From Liolophura sinensis (taxonomy: Eukaryota > Mollusca > Polyplacophora > Chitonida > Chitonidae), in assembly GCF_032854445.1 (NCBI RefSeq), contig NC_088303.1, positions 10,237,501 through 10,301,500 on the forward strand: DNA of 64,000 nucleotides, in the 5' to 3' direction. The notes beneath the pieces were generated by a model. That model was not told the DNA's origin and did no database searches. It was given only the letters and a program-made list of their open reading frames with translations. Position numbers and translations under genes: made by a program. The stretch's first letter is position 1. The number at the start of each line of letters is the position of its first letter. This document shows, one piece after another, positions 1 to 11,659 of the stretch.

Positions 1-238
1 CACTGCTGAGGCATCTGACGAGATTTCCTGACTTAATGCCACAGTCTAACATTAGATTCTCACTTAAACACGCAATCTGATCAGCTCAAATAAAACATCT
101 ATTCATAGTATAAGTTGTCCGAAAAGCAATTCACACTATCTGGAAGTAACTCCAGAAACAACTATAGTTTCCGAATTGACACAAAATAGACAGAGTAACC
201 GGAGTAACTCATACTTTGTGAAAGCGTTCTGACCTCAC
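1..238 (-). other. 3' intron of the minus-strand CAT gene, runs off the window
   Basis: Reading the minus strand, the third coding exon ends with TTTAAG followed by the donor GTGAGG at 238-237. The remaining bases to position 1 are therefore intron. No further CAT exon (the LPFVP..LTWIR membrane pair found in the paralogue at 26985) can be recognised here, so the last coding exons lie outside the window. Confidence 0.7.
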
Positions 239-1482
239 CTTAAACACAGACGCAGGCTCGAGCCTTTCACTGGAGGCTATTGCAAATACACAGGCAGCTA
301 TTATGGACACCAACAGGCCCACAACTATTAATGAAATACTGTTCTGCTCAGTAAAGCCGCCTTCTCCCAGCAGAAAAACGACCGACACAAAAGCTGTGCA
401 CGTGAAAATGATCAATATATACAAACGAATTCCGAAACAATTCACTATAGCTCTTAGCTCTGATGTTACGTATGACAACCAGAGAGTGCTTCCAGCTTTG
501 GTATCGATAAAAGGATCCGTTGAGCCACTGCGGCGTGTAGACTTTTCCGGTTGCATGAATTTCATCTCCCCAGCAGAATCTACCCTGAGCTTGTTGTAAC
601 GTGGATCGTACCTCAGAATAAGCACGCCAAAATTGACCAATGAGAAAGGCAGGATTGTGGTGATGACGTTAAAACGAAACAAATTTTCTAGGTCCAAGCA
701 CATAGCCCCGACAGACATTGCCAGCCCACCTGCAATGAGTGGTAGCATGGGGACTTTAGTACGTTTGTGAACTTTTGAACAGGCTTTCCAAAGGAGGCCC
801 TCCTCAGACAAAGAGAAACACAATCGAGAAAACCCATAGGAGTTGAGGAGGAGGATATTGCTGAATCCACACAGGGGTCCTAAGGACACTATGTACTTCA
901 TCCAGGCCGGTCCAGCGTGGTCAAATGCTGCAGACAATGGCGCTCGTTCATTAACCATCCAAAACGGGACCAGCAGAGTAAATGCAATGGCTGTACCTAC
1001 ATACAGTAATGTTGTAATGACGATACTGGACAGGAGTGCTCTGGGCACTGATTTAGAAGGATCTTTGGCCTCTTCAGCCGCAATACAAACTGTCTCAAAC
1101 CCGAAGAAGGCATAGAAACACGCGGAAGTTCCTTGCATTACACCCTTTATCCCGAATGGGAAGAAACCTCCATGCTCTTGACTGTGCCAGTTTTGTACAT
1201 CTCCAAATACAGCGCCCATGAGCATAACCAGTCCAAGCACGGCCACATTGAGGCCAGCTAAAATGCTGTTGACGGCTGTAGAACAGTGGGCTCCCGTGGC
1301 AGCGATAAACAGTACAGAAACCTGTACCCCAAAGGCGACGAAATCTGGATATTCCGAGACAGGGTCACCCACTGACCACTTGCCTATATGTTTCAAGGTG
1401 TAATTTTTTATACCGTTATTTAATAGGGAGTCAACGTATCCGCTCCAGGCCCGTGAGCACAACGACCCAGACGTGATATAAC
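239..1482 (-). CDS. CAT gene (minus) third coding exon
   Basis: The main 1,244-nt exon encodes YITSGSLCSRAWSG through the predicted TM4-TM12 region to EPASVFK. It contains the CAT hallmark CFYAFFGFE and the cytosolic loop between the eighth and ninth transmembrane segments (about YDPRYNKLRVD..STRRSGSTDP). It ends at donor gtgagg in phase 0. Confidence 0.88.
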
Positions 1483-4360
1483 CTATAAGAAAAAAGCACG
1501 GAAAATTACATGACAATCTGCCCTGAATATTGCATGAAATCTGATCATACGTGTTACCATACTCAGCGACGATACTATCACGATATTCTGTACCTAGACG
1601 AAATTAGCAAGTTCACGATGGCTTTGGATTTATGTTATTTTTTTATTTGATTGGCGTTTTACGCCGTACTGAAGAATACTTCACTTACACGATGGCGGCC
1701 AGCATTGTGGTGGGAGGAAATCGGGCAGGACCCGGGAGAAACCACCACTATCCGCAGGTTGCTGACAGAACATACCACCTACGGCCGGAGAGGACCGTGG
1801 CTTTGGAGACGAAGGGTATGAGTATGTGACGTCTGTCAGAAGATGGAGCGGGTTAGCACGCCGGCACGGAGCCTCTCACCAATGCGGTCGTTGTGAGTTC
1901 AAGTCCAGCTCATGCTGGCTTCCTGTCCGACCGTAGGTGGCAAGGCCGCCGTCGTATAAGTGAAGTAAGTGAAGTAGAACACCCATGAAATACATGTAAA
2001 TAAAATAAATAAATCTGTCACAAAATGTGCTAATTTTTCCTGTCTCTTCCCGAATTTTACACAACATACAACCAACATAAAACCATCAATAGCCCTCATA
2101 ACTCAGGGGAATTTAAATGAAACATTTAAAACTTATTTTCTACGTCAGGTGACCTGCCCTAACTGGATACATGCAATATGCATTGTTCTTCATGATAATT
2201 TATAGAAACAGAAACAACGCTGGACTTTTTAGTCCATGCCATTATCTTAGCACATTATTAGGCTAATGCACATGCTGTAAATCACTGATTGTTGTACAAA
2301 TGTTGTATACATTCGCTGCCTGATTATTTTGAGTCTGTGAATGCATTTGGTGCTACGTTTATTATAAAGAAAGATATGGTCGCATATAAACATGTAGATA
2401 TGTGACATTAGGGGACCCTTAGGTCGGCAGTTATCTTGGTTTCTACTTTAACTGGAGATTGACGACTGATTGACGTATGCCATGGTGTTGTCGGAGATGC
2501 GTCGACAGATTGGTTGTGTTTCCATCACATCCCATTACAACCTTACATAGGAGACACACAACGCCCATCCCTGACATAATCAAGACTTCCACGGGACTGA
2601 TTTGCAAGCTGTGGAGAGTTGTGCATGCGCGAAAGGCAGTAGGAAGAACAACTTAATGTCACATGATCGCACTGACTTTTTTTACTATTTCTGTAGTAAG
2701 TTTGCCAACTTCAGCCCCATATTTTCACGTGGTACCATGCCACACCACCAAATGCAGCTTGTGCTTTTCTCTAGAACATATAAAAAATCCACCCAACACG
2801 ACCATTATTTTGTCACCTAGGTAACTTCCAGGGGGTTAACACTAGGCAACAAGTTTTCAAATCTATCCAAATCAGACGTAATCCTGATATATTATAATTA
2901 CGTGCAAATTAGAAGTGCCGAAATTTATGGTATATCAAAAATGCATAATGTCTGTGACAGTATTCTCCGCTCAATGCTTCTTCACAATTCATTTGGTGGC
3001 AAATCTTGGTCCCAATTCCACCAATTGCTCATATCCGGCCTTGAATGAAGATTTTTGCAGAACCTTTTTGCTATGGTTGTCTCCCCTGTTATAGCTATAT
3101 AAGGCATCGATGTATTGTTACACCTCTAATGATGATTAAGGTTTATTTTAATGATTGACTTTAGACCTGAGTGTTGGTTATAGATATAATGTGCATTTAG
3201 TCAGAGATAACGGCACTGAGTTTATCTGTCCTAGTCTACAATACACAACAGATCAGCTGATGCAACAAACACATAGCAGCCACTCGATCCATTGACGCAC
3301 TAGGTAGGAGTCATTTCCTGAACTACAGAAACTCTATGTATGAAGATATCATCCACTCATCATACATTGAGAGTTACAAGCAAAGCATTTAGTGACATAA
3401 CAGTAATAAGAACAGTTTAAACGTTTATAATGAAACCCTAACTTGTATAACGGCTGTCTAACAAATTCACGTCAAATAAAACGAGGAAATAAACTTACTT
3501 ATGATGAATCCCCATCCAATTAGGAAGGCAACAAACTCTCCGTAGACGACATAAATGTACAAATAGGGATTACCAGATTTTGGAATGCGGGAAGCAAATT
3601 CTGCGAAGCAGAATGACGTCATGCAGATGCATATGGCGGCTAGCAGGAACGATATGATGACCGACGGACCTATCGACAAAACATAAAATATCATTATTAT
3701 TGTAAAACTTGTTTAAAAAATGTATAAAAGAAAAAAAATGTCAGCGAACATGAAGGTAAACACAACAGGTACAGTCGAATGCCGATTGACACGGGGCATT
3801 CAGCTTACAGTTAACGTGCGAATGGGGTGAAACATTCTTGAGTGTCGGGTAAAACCCCAATCAAAGTAGAAAGCATACTAACACCCCAATTTCACAGAAA
3901 ACAAAACGAGCTCTGAAAAAGACTTCCCTCCCCACCTCCTCAAAAACAAAAAATCTTGGCAAGAAACACGGCAGAAATCAAAATTAACAAAAAAATTATT
4001 CATTCAATATCATTTATACAGATTGATTATTCGTCCATTGCCAGTCATTTTGTTTATTTTACAACGATCACTTCGTCTCCCCACACCGTCCGTTTTACAG
4101 TAAAATTTAATTCTCGATCATATGAGAGGGAGGACTTCAATATAAAATTCTTTCGTACCTGCTAAGTTTTTGGCGGCTACACCCACCAATACGTAGATGC
4201 CAGCTCCCACCATGGAGCCTATTCCGACAAACGTCAGTCTCTTGGCGCTCAGACATCGGCTCAAGAGAGTGTCCGTGTCACTAGAGTCAATCAACTTTTT
4301 TCGGGTCATGCGATCAAACAGGCGCCGGCAGGTGCCACGTGAAACCAAGCTGGCATCCAT
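239..4360 (-). CDS. Cationic amino acid transporter, SLC7 CAT family, partial (3' end outside window)
   Basis: A plasma-membrane permease of the APC superfamily; CAT-family members carry arginine, lysine and ornithine, but the substrate here is inferred from family only. Coding exons are 4360-4159, 3669-3499 and 1482-239. Junction phases agree: GCAG|gtacg with gatag|GTCC, then ATAA|gtaagt with ttatag|GTTAT. Together they give 539 residues, starting MDASLVSRG. Visible family landmarks are GSMVGAGIYVLVG in TM1, CFAEFASRIPKSG, RAWSG, GGFFPFGIKGV, and CFYAFFGFETVCIAAEEAKD. The protein is more diverged than its paralogue at 25036: family GWN is GWG, GSAY is GNPY, and the residue aligned with Glu of LEHLIG is Ser, as I recall for vertebrate CAT1. 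The exon-3 donor sits at the same position and phase (0) as in the paralogue. The start was chosen because a splice acceptor (cattcag) lies five bases upstream of this ATG; the earlier in-frame ATG at 4387 would be intronic. It is probably functional, with no stops or frameshifts seen. Confidence 0.9.
1635..1797 (-). repeat. tRNA-derived SINE (RUDI-like family), 5'-truncated, minus orientation
   Basis: Reading the plus strand shows the antisense tail TTATTTGATTGGCGTTTTAC, then the GATGGCGGCCAGCATTGTGG core and the TATCCGCAGGTTGCTGACAG box, ending near CTACGGCCGGAGAGGA. The tRNA head is missing. It lies in intron 2 of the minus-strand CAT gene, about 50 bp from an oppositely oriented copy. The family name is from memory; the match to the intact copy at 16021-16291 is read directly. 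Confidence 0.85.
1846..2014 (+). repeat. tRNA-derived SINE, plus orientation, internally deleted
   Basis: The head region GCCTCTCACCAATGCGGTCG, B-box-like GAGTTCAAGTCCAGCTC and CATGCTGGCTTCC are present. The sequence then jumps from CCGTAGGTGG straight to GGCCGCCGTCGTATAAGTGA, losing about 85 bp of the middle. It ends in an AAATAAAATAAATAAAT tail. It forms a tail-to-tail-separated inverted pair with the SINE at 1635-1797. Confidence 0.85.
3499..3669 (-). CDS. CAT gene (minus) second coding exon
   Basis: This 171-nt exon is flanked by acceptor gatag and donor gtaagt. It encodes PSVIISFLLA through CFAEFASRIPKSG to VAFLIGWGFII, that is TM2-TM3 of the CAT fold. Both of its introns are missing in the paralogue at 25036, where the same protein region is one uninterrupted exon. 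Confidence 0.85.
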
Positions 4361-4365
4361 TTTGC
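4159..4365 (-). CDS. CAT gene (minus) first coding exon
   Basis: The exon begins GCAAA then ATG at 4360 after acceptor cattcag. It encodes the cytosolic N-terminus and TM1 (GIGSMVGAGIYVLVGVAAKN) and ends in phase 1 before donor gtacga. The five non-coding bases show that the 5'-UTR is split by an intron whose upstream exon I could not locate. Confidence 0.85.
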
Positions 4366-5496
4366 CTGAATGTAAAAAATGTAGCAAATATCACAAAAAC
4401 TATATACACCTGATATATGAAGATATCTAGAAACAGATTTCCGTGCAGATGCAAGCTTTTGGACACAGGGCATCATTGGTGGAGAATGAAGATAAGACTT
4501 ATACGATAATGCTTAAACCGGTTTATGTCAATCAGCGTTCGCACAGTTTACCCAAAAGCAAATTTAAGAACTTTTCAAGAACTTTCAAGTACTCAAACAA
4601 TGCAAACTGAAGGACCCTTGATCACTCTGGGTAAGCGCCCATTTAACATGGCCACCAGAGGCTGTGCTCACCACCCATGTTGGTATATGACACGACAAGA
4701 ATATAAAACTCGTTTTCTGTCCCTATCATTTTCATAAGCGCTGTTGTACTCAAATGTCGTTGGCAAGCGAGACAATTCTTCCAGTATACCCGCAAGACAT
4801 TCAGGCTCGATAATTTCTAAAGAAAAAAAAATGGCTCGCTTCTGAAAAAGTCAGTGTGTAATGGGTCGAGTTCTCTGAATTTAATTAAAGTACCCTGTAT
4901 CAATTGCTGATTTTGATACTCCGAACTCGATCTTCTCACAGTACTATAGTCCATGTTATGATCTCTAAGCACTTCTCTGTCTAGTTTTTTTCTAATCTGG
5001 CGCTTGTCCCCACCATATATTGTCTGCTAAATAATCGCCATATAGCCTACACATTTTATGCATTCATTTGTCAGAAATGTCCACGATAGGTTAATGCGCA
5101 CATAAAAATATATATTGGACAGTGGACACCCAATGTATGCATCACGAAGTAAGAGACATTGTTAATATCATCAATCAATGATGAAATATCTGGAGACCTC
5201 GAGTGCTTCGTAAAGTGTGGTGTGAGTTTAAACTTGCATGCTTGAATGGCTGCGGGCCCTGTATAAACGTGCGCTGCATTACCAAATTCCCACGTGTTAC
5301 GAACCCCGTTTTTAAACATTCTATTGTATATATTTTTTTATTTTTATTGAGTTTAGTTTCATTGTAAACAGGAGTCTACATTCTGAAAACAGGCATCGGC
5401 TTTGTAAACATGTTTACGATCAAACCATCCAGAAGTTTTTTTTTGACGTTAGTCCATAAATATGAGCGACGGAGTTGTGAAGCACGCAGTCATTCA
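4366..5496. other. Upstream flank of the minus-strand CAT; no gene seen
   Basis: This must contain, or lead to, the non-coding first exon of the minus-strand CAT, but I see no recognisable exon, TATA box or repeat. Short open frames here lack coding character. Confidence 0.5.
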
Positions 5497-5498
5497 TT

Positions 5499-5584
5499 CA
5501 AGTCCACTTGTGGGCAGTTATTTACTCAAGTCCACTTGTGGGCAGTTATTTAATCAAGTCCACTTGAGAGCAGTCATATTTACT
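5499..5584. repeat. 28-bp tandem repeat, three copies
   Basis: The unit CAAGTCCACTTGTGGGCAGT plus TATTTAAT occurs three times in succession; the third copy reads GAGAGCAGTCA. It sits just 5' of a tRNA-derived SINE. Confidence 0.85.
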
Positions 5585-5639
5585 CTCAGTCACTGTGAAG
5601 AATTTTGTTGGGTTTGAAGATATCGGCTTACACGCCATT

Positions 5640-5975
5640 CGACTGGCCCCGATGGCACAGTTGGCAGAGCGTGCGATTCGGGAGCGGTAGATCCAGGGTC
5701 AATCCTGGGTTGGGTCACACCTGAAGCCTTAAAAGAGGAAGCTGTAACTTCCTCGCTTGGCATCCAGCATAAAGGGGATAGTACATTGACTGGTTGACCA
5801 GTATCAGTATAATGGCTAACTTGCCTTCGGTAAGGTGTCTCAGTGCAGCAGAACTAGATAAAAGAGCGGTGGAAATCCGTGCTGCAACAAGGAGGCACAT
5901 TACATGCACTTTAAGGATTCCCTCGTCCTTATATGACTCAATAACCCCAAGACTTTAAACCCCAAGCACTTACTC
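5640..5975 (+). repeat. tRNA-derived SINE of a second family
   Basis: Pol III boxes are visible: A box TGGCACAGTTGG at 5653-5664 and B box GGGTCAATCCT at 5697-5707. A body follows with CTTCCTCGCTTGGCATCCAG, ACTGGTTGACCAGTATCAGT and GCTGCAACAAGGAGGCAC. The end reads ATATGACTCAATAACCCC..AAACCCCAAGCACT. It differs from the other SINEs in head, body and tail. I recall this body (CCTCGCTTGGC) as common in mollusc SINEs but cannot fix the family name. Confidence 0.8.
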
Positions 5976-6724
5976 ACTCACACCATTCGACATTCGTCAT
6001 TTGTGCTCCATTTTCTGTACAGGGCACTTTGTGGGCTTGTGCTTCGCCACTTGCTATTTTTTGGGAGACTTTATTCTGGAGCTTGTATTGCTCATTGTCT
6101 CTGTGCCATTCGGTTCATTTCGTCCCAGTTCTCTGAAAGTGACTTTGTGTATATTTCCGAGGAAACATACATCGACAGCTCGGCATCACGGACGCTACTG
6201 TCAACCCGTCCGCACTGAGAAGTTATACATTCAGAGGCAGTCGGGGAATAAACCACTTATCGGACTGTCATCCGTAGACTGACGAATTCATCTTAACTGT
6301 GGATTCTATATTTACATGGACTGACTCGCCTTTGGAAGCCGGGAATAAGAAAAAATCGTTTTCACTTCATTTTCTTTGCCAGAATATGAACTGTGTAGAG
6401 CTTATGTTCTTGTGTATCACCAATAAGCAAAAGTATTATAACAGCGTTTTTCTTACCGTAGAAGTCCAAAATATAAATCGGTAGAGTTTGTGGTGTTTCG
6501 TGTCACTAACAAAACGCAATTTGGATAGTGAAATAGGATTGATCTGAATATAGGAGACTGGCTAAAAGAAAAAGACTAAAGCATATATGTTACAGAAGCG
6601 CATTGGAACAGCAAAGTCTAGTACATGGAGAACCTCACCGTTGCGCATAAAGGCATCAGAACTGTACGCTTATACCAGCATGATAATACAATTCCGAGTT
6701 TTTTTTCTGACCTGAGATATAGGC
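5976..6724. other. No gene or repeat recognised
   Basis: Open frames at 6001-6282 and 6003-6218 overlap in different frames and have no family likeness; treated as chance. Confidence 0.45.
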
Positions 6725-7010
6725 ACCGCTGATAATATGTTTTTCTACATTAAAAGAAATATTCTGTTACTTTGAACAGAAAGTCTGTTATCTCAGTGAT
6801 GTTAGAATGTGCTCTGTTATCATATCACAATATTGTGCCATATATTCAACATAATATCCTGTTAGTCTAGTTGAACCCTTATGTTGAATCAATAGAACAT
6901 TTGTGTTACATTTAACAGAATAATCTGCTGTAATAACAGAATATATTCTAGTATCACTAAGAAAACGGGCTATCTGTTACACTTTACAGATTATTTTTTG
7001 GAGAGTAGCT
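6725..7010. mobile_element. MITE-like element with long inverted ends, copy 1
   Basis: The left arm at 6762-6806 (CTGTTACTTTGAACAGAAAG .. CAGTGATGTTAGAAT) is an imperfect inverted match to the right arm at 6945-6990 (ATTCTAGTATCACTAAG .. TAACAGAT). The interior is AT-rich without an ORF. It shares arm sequence (AACAGAAAGTCTGTT, AGTGATGTNAGAATGT) with the element at 29918-30180, so these are two copies of one non-autonomous family. The outer ends are approximate. Confidence 0.65.
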
Positions 7011-7086
7011 GTCTGGTAGTGGTTACACGCTATGCCTGACTGACTCTTCTGTCCTGTGTCACGTGACAGCACAGGGGGCTTCATAA

Positions 7087-7088
<2 letters not shown>

Positions 7089-7138
<50 letters not shown>
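7089..7138. repeat. (TA)n microsatellite
   Basis: About 25 uninterrupted TA dinucleotides. An open frame reading through it is an artefact of the repeat. Confidence 0.98.
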
Positions 7139-7142
<4 letters not shown>

Positions 7143-7352
7143 ACATGTTGTCAGCGGATTTTTCTCAAAACTATCGAAGCATTTCCTAACAGCAAGGAAT
7201 ACGTAAGCAGGTTTACTTCAGGAACCCCGCGAGATTTGGTGGTTCCACTGGACTTTGTTCGGCTTCCACCACTTGTTAATCTGACAAAGGTCGTATTATG
7301 AAATATTCTTAAGTACCTGTACAGGTATAAACATCAATGAAATAAACAAATG

Positions 7353-7470
7353 TCGGGTGGTCTTGGGTTTTCCCGGACTCTGTCCGTTTCCTCCCACCAC
7401 GCCCGTATAGGCCTATGTGAAATATTCTTGAGTACGCCGTGACAAACAATAAACAAATGAACAATAAACA
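7353..7470 (+). repeat. SINE 3' fragment
   Basis: GGTTTTCCCGGACTCTGTCC .. TTTCCTCCCACCAC .. GTGAAATATTCTTGAGTACG CCGTGACAAACAATAAACAA matches the 3' half of the family copy at 16021. The GCCGCCGTCGTATAAG core is rearranged. Confidence 0.75.
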
Positions 7471-8737
7471 AATAATCCAGAAATGGTCACTTATTTGTTA
7501 TGGCAACCTGTAACACCCCAGAAACTTTGATGACACATATTGGCCCTACGCCGCTACGGTAGATAACTGATAAGGTGTTGTTGTTGTTGCTGTTGCTTGA
7601 CTTACTCGTCGACGTGGCGGTATTACGTTTAACTATCGACTCGCATCCTTAACAGCCATTCAGTACCACCCTGTAACATTACTTACCAATACTGCCAGTG
7701 ATGCTAGGCCATCGCTGTGAGCTGGGCGAATCTCAGTTCATATGACTGTAACAACTGTACACGTATAGGATGTGTATGACCACTGGAAAAGCGTGTCAGC
7801 AAGATGCCAGTTATCGCTAGGGCAAGGGAGGCAACCATGAATGTATGTTTCTTCACGCAGAGTAGTTCCCCTGGGACGAGATATCAAAAAAGATCTCGCG
7901 CCGTCATAGCAACTTTGAAAACGTTTCAGTTCGACCGTAGATCGTTTAATTCCGATATCTTGATAAGTTTACCACACTGTGGGTACAGGTCAGTTTATAT
8001 GAAATAGGCAGAGAATAAAACAGAACACAGTGCATACATACACCAGGCAAACTGATAACAGATGTATTATCTACATTTAGATCCACTATAATGCAGCTGA
8101 AAGAGTAAACAAAGAATTTCTCAAATATATATTTGTGTTTTTACAGATGCTCTCATTTTTATATCGACTGTAAGTGCTGTGTGGCTGTGTCTATGCAAGG
8201 AAGAGTCTTACACTTGTAAGTGGCTTTTCCATTGTTCTCATACTCCCTTAGAGCAGGGATAATTAACATTGGACAGGCACGCAAAAATAGTAATTTGAAG
8301 AAAAAAAATAAAACAAAACCGAAAAAAAAACAAAAAAACAAAAAACAAAAAACAAATAAAACAACAACTTGATCTACTTTGCAAGTTAATATTGATTGAG
8401 ATACCGAGCGTAGATCTATGTATGTATAGGCTGCAAAACCTATAAACGATTTTCTAATAGGCTTGATTGATTCACAATTGTGTAATTGACAATATAAAGT
8501 GTCAGTTAGGCTACCTTGGGACGCATGGTGTATGATTTTCTCCGGATTTTATCTGTTTTTCTGTTGCGCACAATATTGATTGAATGAAGTAAAAAAAAAA
8601 ATTAAAAAAAAAAACGGCACAAAAAACAATGCGCCAGTAAAATATAGCCTAACAAGAGGTACCACATAAATGATTTATGTGCAAATATAAAACTAGTTTA
8701 TAGTGATAACACTGCAACTTCTGGCCATGCTGACCAT
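7471..8737. other. No gene seen; A-rich tracts
   Basis: A run of A-rich sequence with C interruptions lies at 8298-8362. Open frames at 7804-8007 and 8159-8341 carry no recognisable motif. Confidence 0.45.
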
Positions 8738-8976
8738 GGCCCAGTTGTTCAAAAGTGTATTGGCTAATACTGTTATTAAGTCAAATTTTAAATTCAAAAT
8801 GTTAGCCAAACTCAGCAGCTAATACAGCTGTCCAAAGTCAGTGTATAAGAGCAACTGATTTACTTCATATTTAATATATTGTTACACAATTGTTTTTGCA
8901 CTAAGTACAAAACCGAACAATTGGTTTAAAGTTAAATCTGGTATTAAGTCTTAAAACACGTTTGAACAACTGGGCC
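8738..8976. mobile_element. MITE-like element with perfect 16-bp terminal inverted repeats
   Basis: GGCCCAGTTGTTCAAA at 8738-8753 is exactly complementary to TTTGAACAACTGGGCC at 8961-8976. Weaker symmetry continues inward (GTGTATTGG../..AAAACAC; CTGTTATTAAGTCAAA/TGGTATTAAGTC). The flanks are CAT on both sides, consistent with a 3-bp target duplication. The interior has no ORF. Confidence 0.75.
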
Positions 8977-10893
8977 CATGTGCATAAATCAAATATACAT
9001 GGAAACGGTTTTACATTTAAATGATAACTACCCGTGCCGTATGCTTATTTTTTATGTAAAAAAGGGAGGATAGAGATAACAACAACAACAAAAATGAATT
9101 ACATGCAAATTAATACTGATTATATCATGATTTTGTTTGATATTTTTCTGAAAACACACTGGAACTGAGTATTATAAAACCACCTCATATACATATTACA
9201 AATAGAAACCAGCCTCAATGGTATCATGACAAGCCGTTTAATTCAGCTGAATGGCCTTAACATGTCTCGAGTCCATTTCAGATATCTTGAATTCATTTCA
9301 TATATTAGAAATATTTTTCAGATGAATATCTTGAATCTTGAATCTTGAATATTATTTAAATCCTTTGAATTTATTTTTTTTTCTTTGAAAGTCATTTTCA
9401 GATATCTAGAATAAAGTTTTGTTCTTCACTTAAAACAAAAAGGGTAATTTAAGATATGTAAATATGATTTCAAGACAGCTGAAATAAACGCTAATTTCAC
9501 AAAAAGTGTATAGTAATTCCTTTTATAACATACGTGATCAATATTCATACGACTTCCGGTCAGAGAGCGGTGTCTGCATATGTTTTAATTATCATTCCCA
9601 GGTTTTTCATGATAATCACTTTCTTTTCCTTATGTCTTATGGCTAAAAATGCCCTTTATCTGATATTTGACATATTTAAATGTATACCGGGTAAATCAAA
9701 GGTTTCCTTGAACTATGCTGCTTTAGGTATTTACGATTTGTTGTACATATATCACTTGTATTGCCATCTAAGGGATAATTATACAATGGTTTCTGTCATC
9801 TTTTCACTTTTGTTCATTGTAGAGGCACCCCATTTCATGCATGTACAGGTAACAGTAACCTTCCAGTTATCAACTCTACACGAGAAATAACTCAACACCA
9901 GTGATGGGGCTGTGGAATAATACGTCTGTAGCTGCTCACTCTGAATCAATTTAATATTACAAACTTTCCCACCCTGAGCAAAGAAAATAGATACAGAAAA
10001 ATAGTGCACTATCCTTTTATTTCCTCAATCGCAATAAAAACATAAAATTTATGTCGGAGATAAAATGCCATCTTTCCTCACAAATAATTTCTTGAACCAC
10101 TCGTTTCTTTAAAAAAAATTTTCGCAGCTTCGCCGTTATGATTCTTCACTACACATAAAATGATTAACGAAACGATTACGAGAAATCTGAGTTATGAAGC
10201 TTGTGCATGTTTCCTCAGAGTTACAGATTTAGACACCTAAATAAAGCCGAAAATAGGCTACCACATTTTTTTTTCATTCGATTCAGCTTCATTTTCAGAT
10301 GTGAATCTTTTACCTGAAGGTGTGTTGACCTAGAGATGGCGACTAAAGTAATAGATACGTAATGCCGGTTAAAATTAGTATTTTAAAGAAAAAAGATAAA
10401 ATCCATTGCAAATAGTAATTTTATATCGCTATGAGGAAGCATAGTTAAAAATCTTAATAATGATAGTAATTGTAATAATAATGCCTGTGTGTGCAGGGGC
10501 GAATCTACAGGGTCAGAGGGGTCCTGTCCCCACCACCCTCCTCCTAATTTTACAGTATACAATTTTTTTTGGTACAGTCCCCGTTGTACTTTCCTTGAGT
10601 TTTCACAGTGAACGAGTTTTATGTAATGCACAATTTTAAACGCGGCATTGCATTAAACTGTAGTATTTTTGTCTGCATGAAACAGACAGTTGAGGTAGGA
10701 TTCCCTGTGTTAAAACTCGCATCTTCCAGCCTTAAATGTACCTTACCTAAAATTCAGTTCAGGCAAGGCAGAGCCTTGGAAGGAGGCAGATAGTCATTGA
10801 CTTGCCTTAGTCCGTGGTCCGTAGTTTTCCTGTGGCATCAGGTGCCCGCAATATGCAAATAACCTCCGTCATTCAACTGAAGTGCATCTAGTC
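8977..10893. other. AT-rich spacer, no gene supported
   Basis: It contains a short ATCTTGA triplication near 9329-9350. A 118-codon open frame at 9534-9890 is hydrophobic but has no family motif or splice context and is not called. Confidence 0.45.
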
Positions 10894-10990
10894 CGTTTAT
10901 TTGATTGATTGATTTATTTCTTTGATTGGTGTTTTACGCCGTACTCACTTATACGACGGCGGCCAGCATTATGGCGGGTGGAAACCGTCC
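10894..10990 (-). repeat. SINE 3'-end fragment
   Basis: The antisense tail GATTGATTTATTTC, TTTGATTGGTGTTTTACGCC, CTTATACGACGGCGGCCAGC and ATTATGGCGGGTGGAAACCG match; the element stops there. Confidence 0.85.
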
Positions 10991-11303
10991 TTATAAAAAT
11001 GTCAGTATACTATGTGCACAAGAAATCACAAGCAAACAAGCTTATCACAGTAGAAGAAAGCTCACAGGATTCAACATGAAAATACACTGGCAGACGTACT
11101 GTTATCCACAACGATTTCTCCACAAAGATCTATAACGCCTAATATGTCCCAAGGGAAGCTCTTAGAAGGCAAAAATCATTACCGTACACAAAGCAAATTA
11201 ATTAGGTCTAAACAGCTGAGAACGCATCTCCGGCTATCTAAGATTGTAGAGCTTCCGGGGCCTAGGCGGCCCCTGGACACTCGCCTGATGTGCTGTGATA
11301 GCC

Positions 11304-11376
11304 CCCCCCCCCCACCCATTCTCCTCTAGATATGCGTGTGTGTGATGGGTGTACGTGTGTGCTTGTGCGCGCGCGT
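11304..11376. repeat. Poly-C tract and GT/GC-rich simple repeat
   Basis: A run of C with one A (11302-11316) is followed by alternating TGTG and GCGCGCG sequence (11335-11375). Such alternating purine-pyrimidine DNA may adopt Z-form; that is inference. Confidence 0.7.
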
Positions 11377-11659
11377 GTGGGAGTGGTAATATAACGTTCG
11401 CAGCTTTCCAGTGTTTTTATTAACGGTATTTGGTGGGAATTCCCCTTCACCCCAGTTATCACGGTGCTAGACTTTGGTTAAGGATGTCCGAGTTACTAAC
11501 TTACTACCTCACCTATTCACTATGAACACCTGACGGTATGGGCAGCCTCTTTCCTCCCCAAGGACTTCACGCCAGTAAGGACCTGAGTCAAACAAAGGAA
11601 GTGTTGAAGTGGTCTTTCAAAAATCAGCAGTGCACGGATCTCAGTGGTTTACTTGTTAT

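Noticed and set aside
9534-9890. 118-codon hydrophobic frame, considered as a receptor fragment
   Set aside because: No conserved receptor motif, no splice partners, and composition typical of the AT-rich surroundings.
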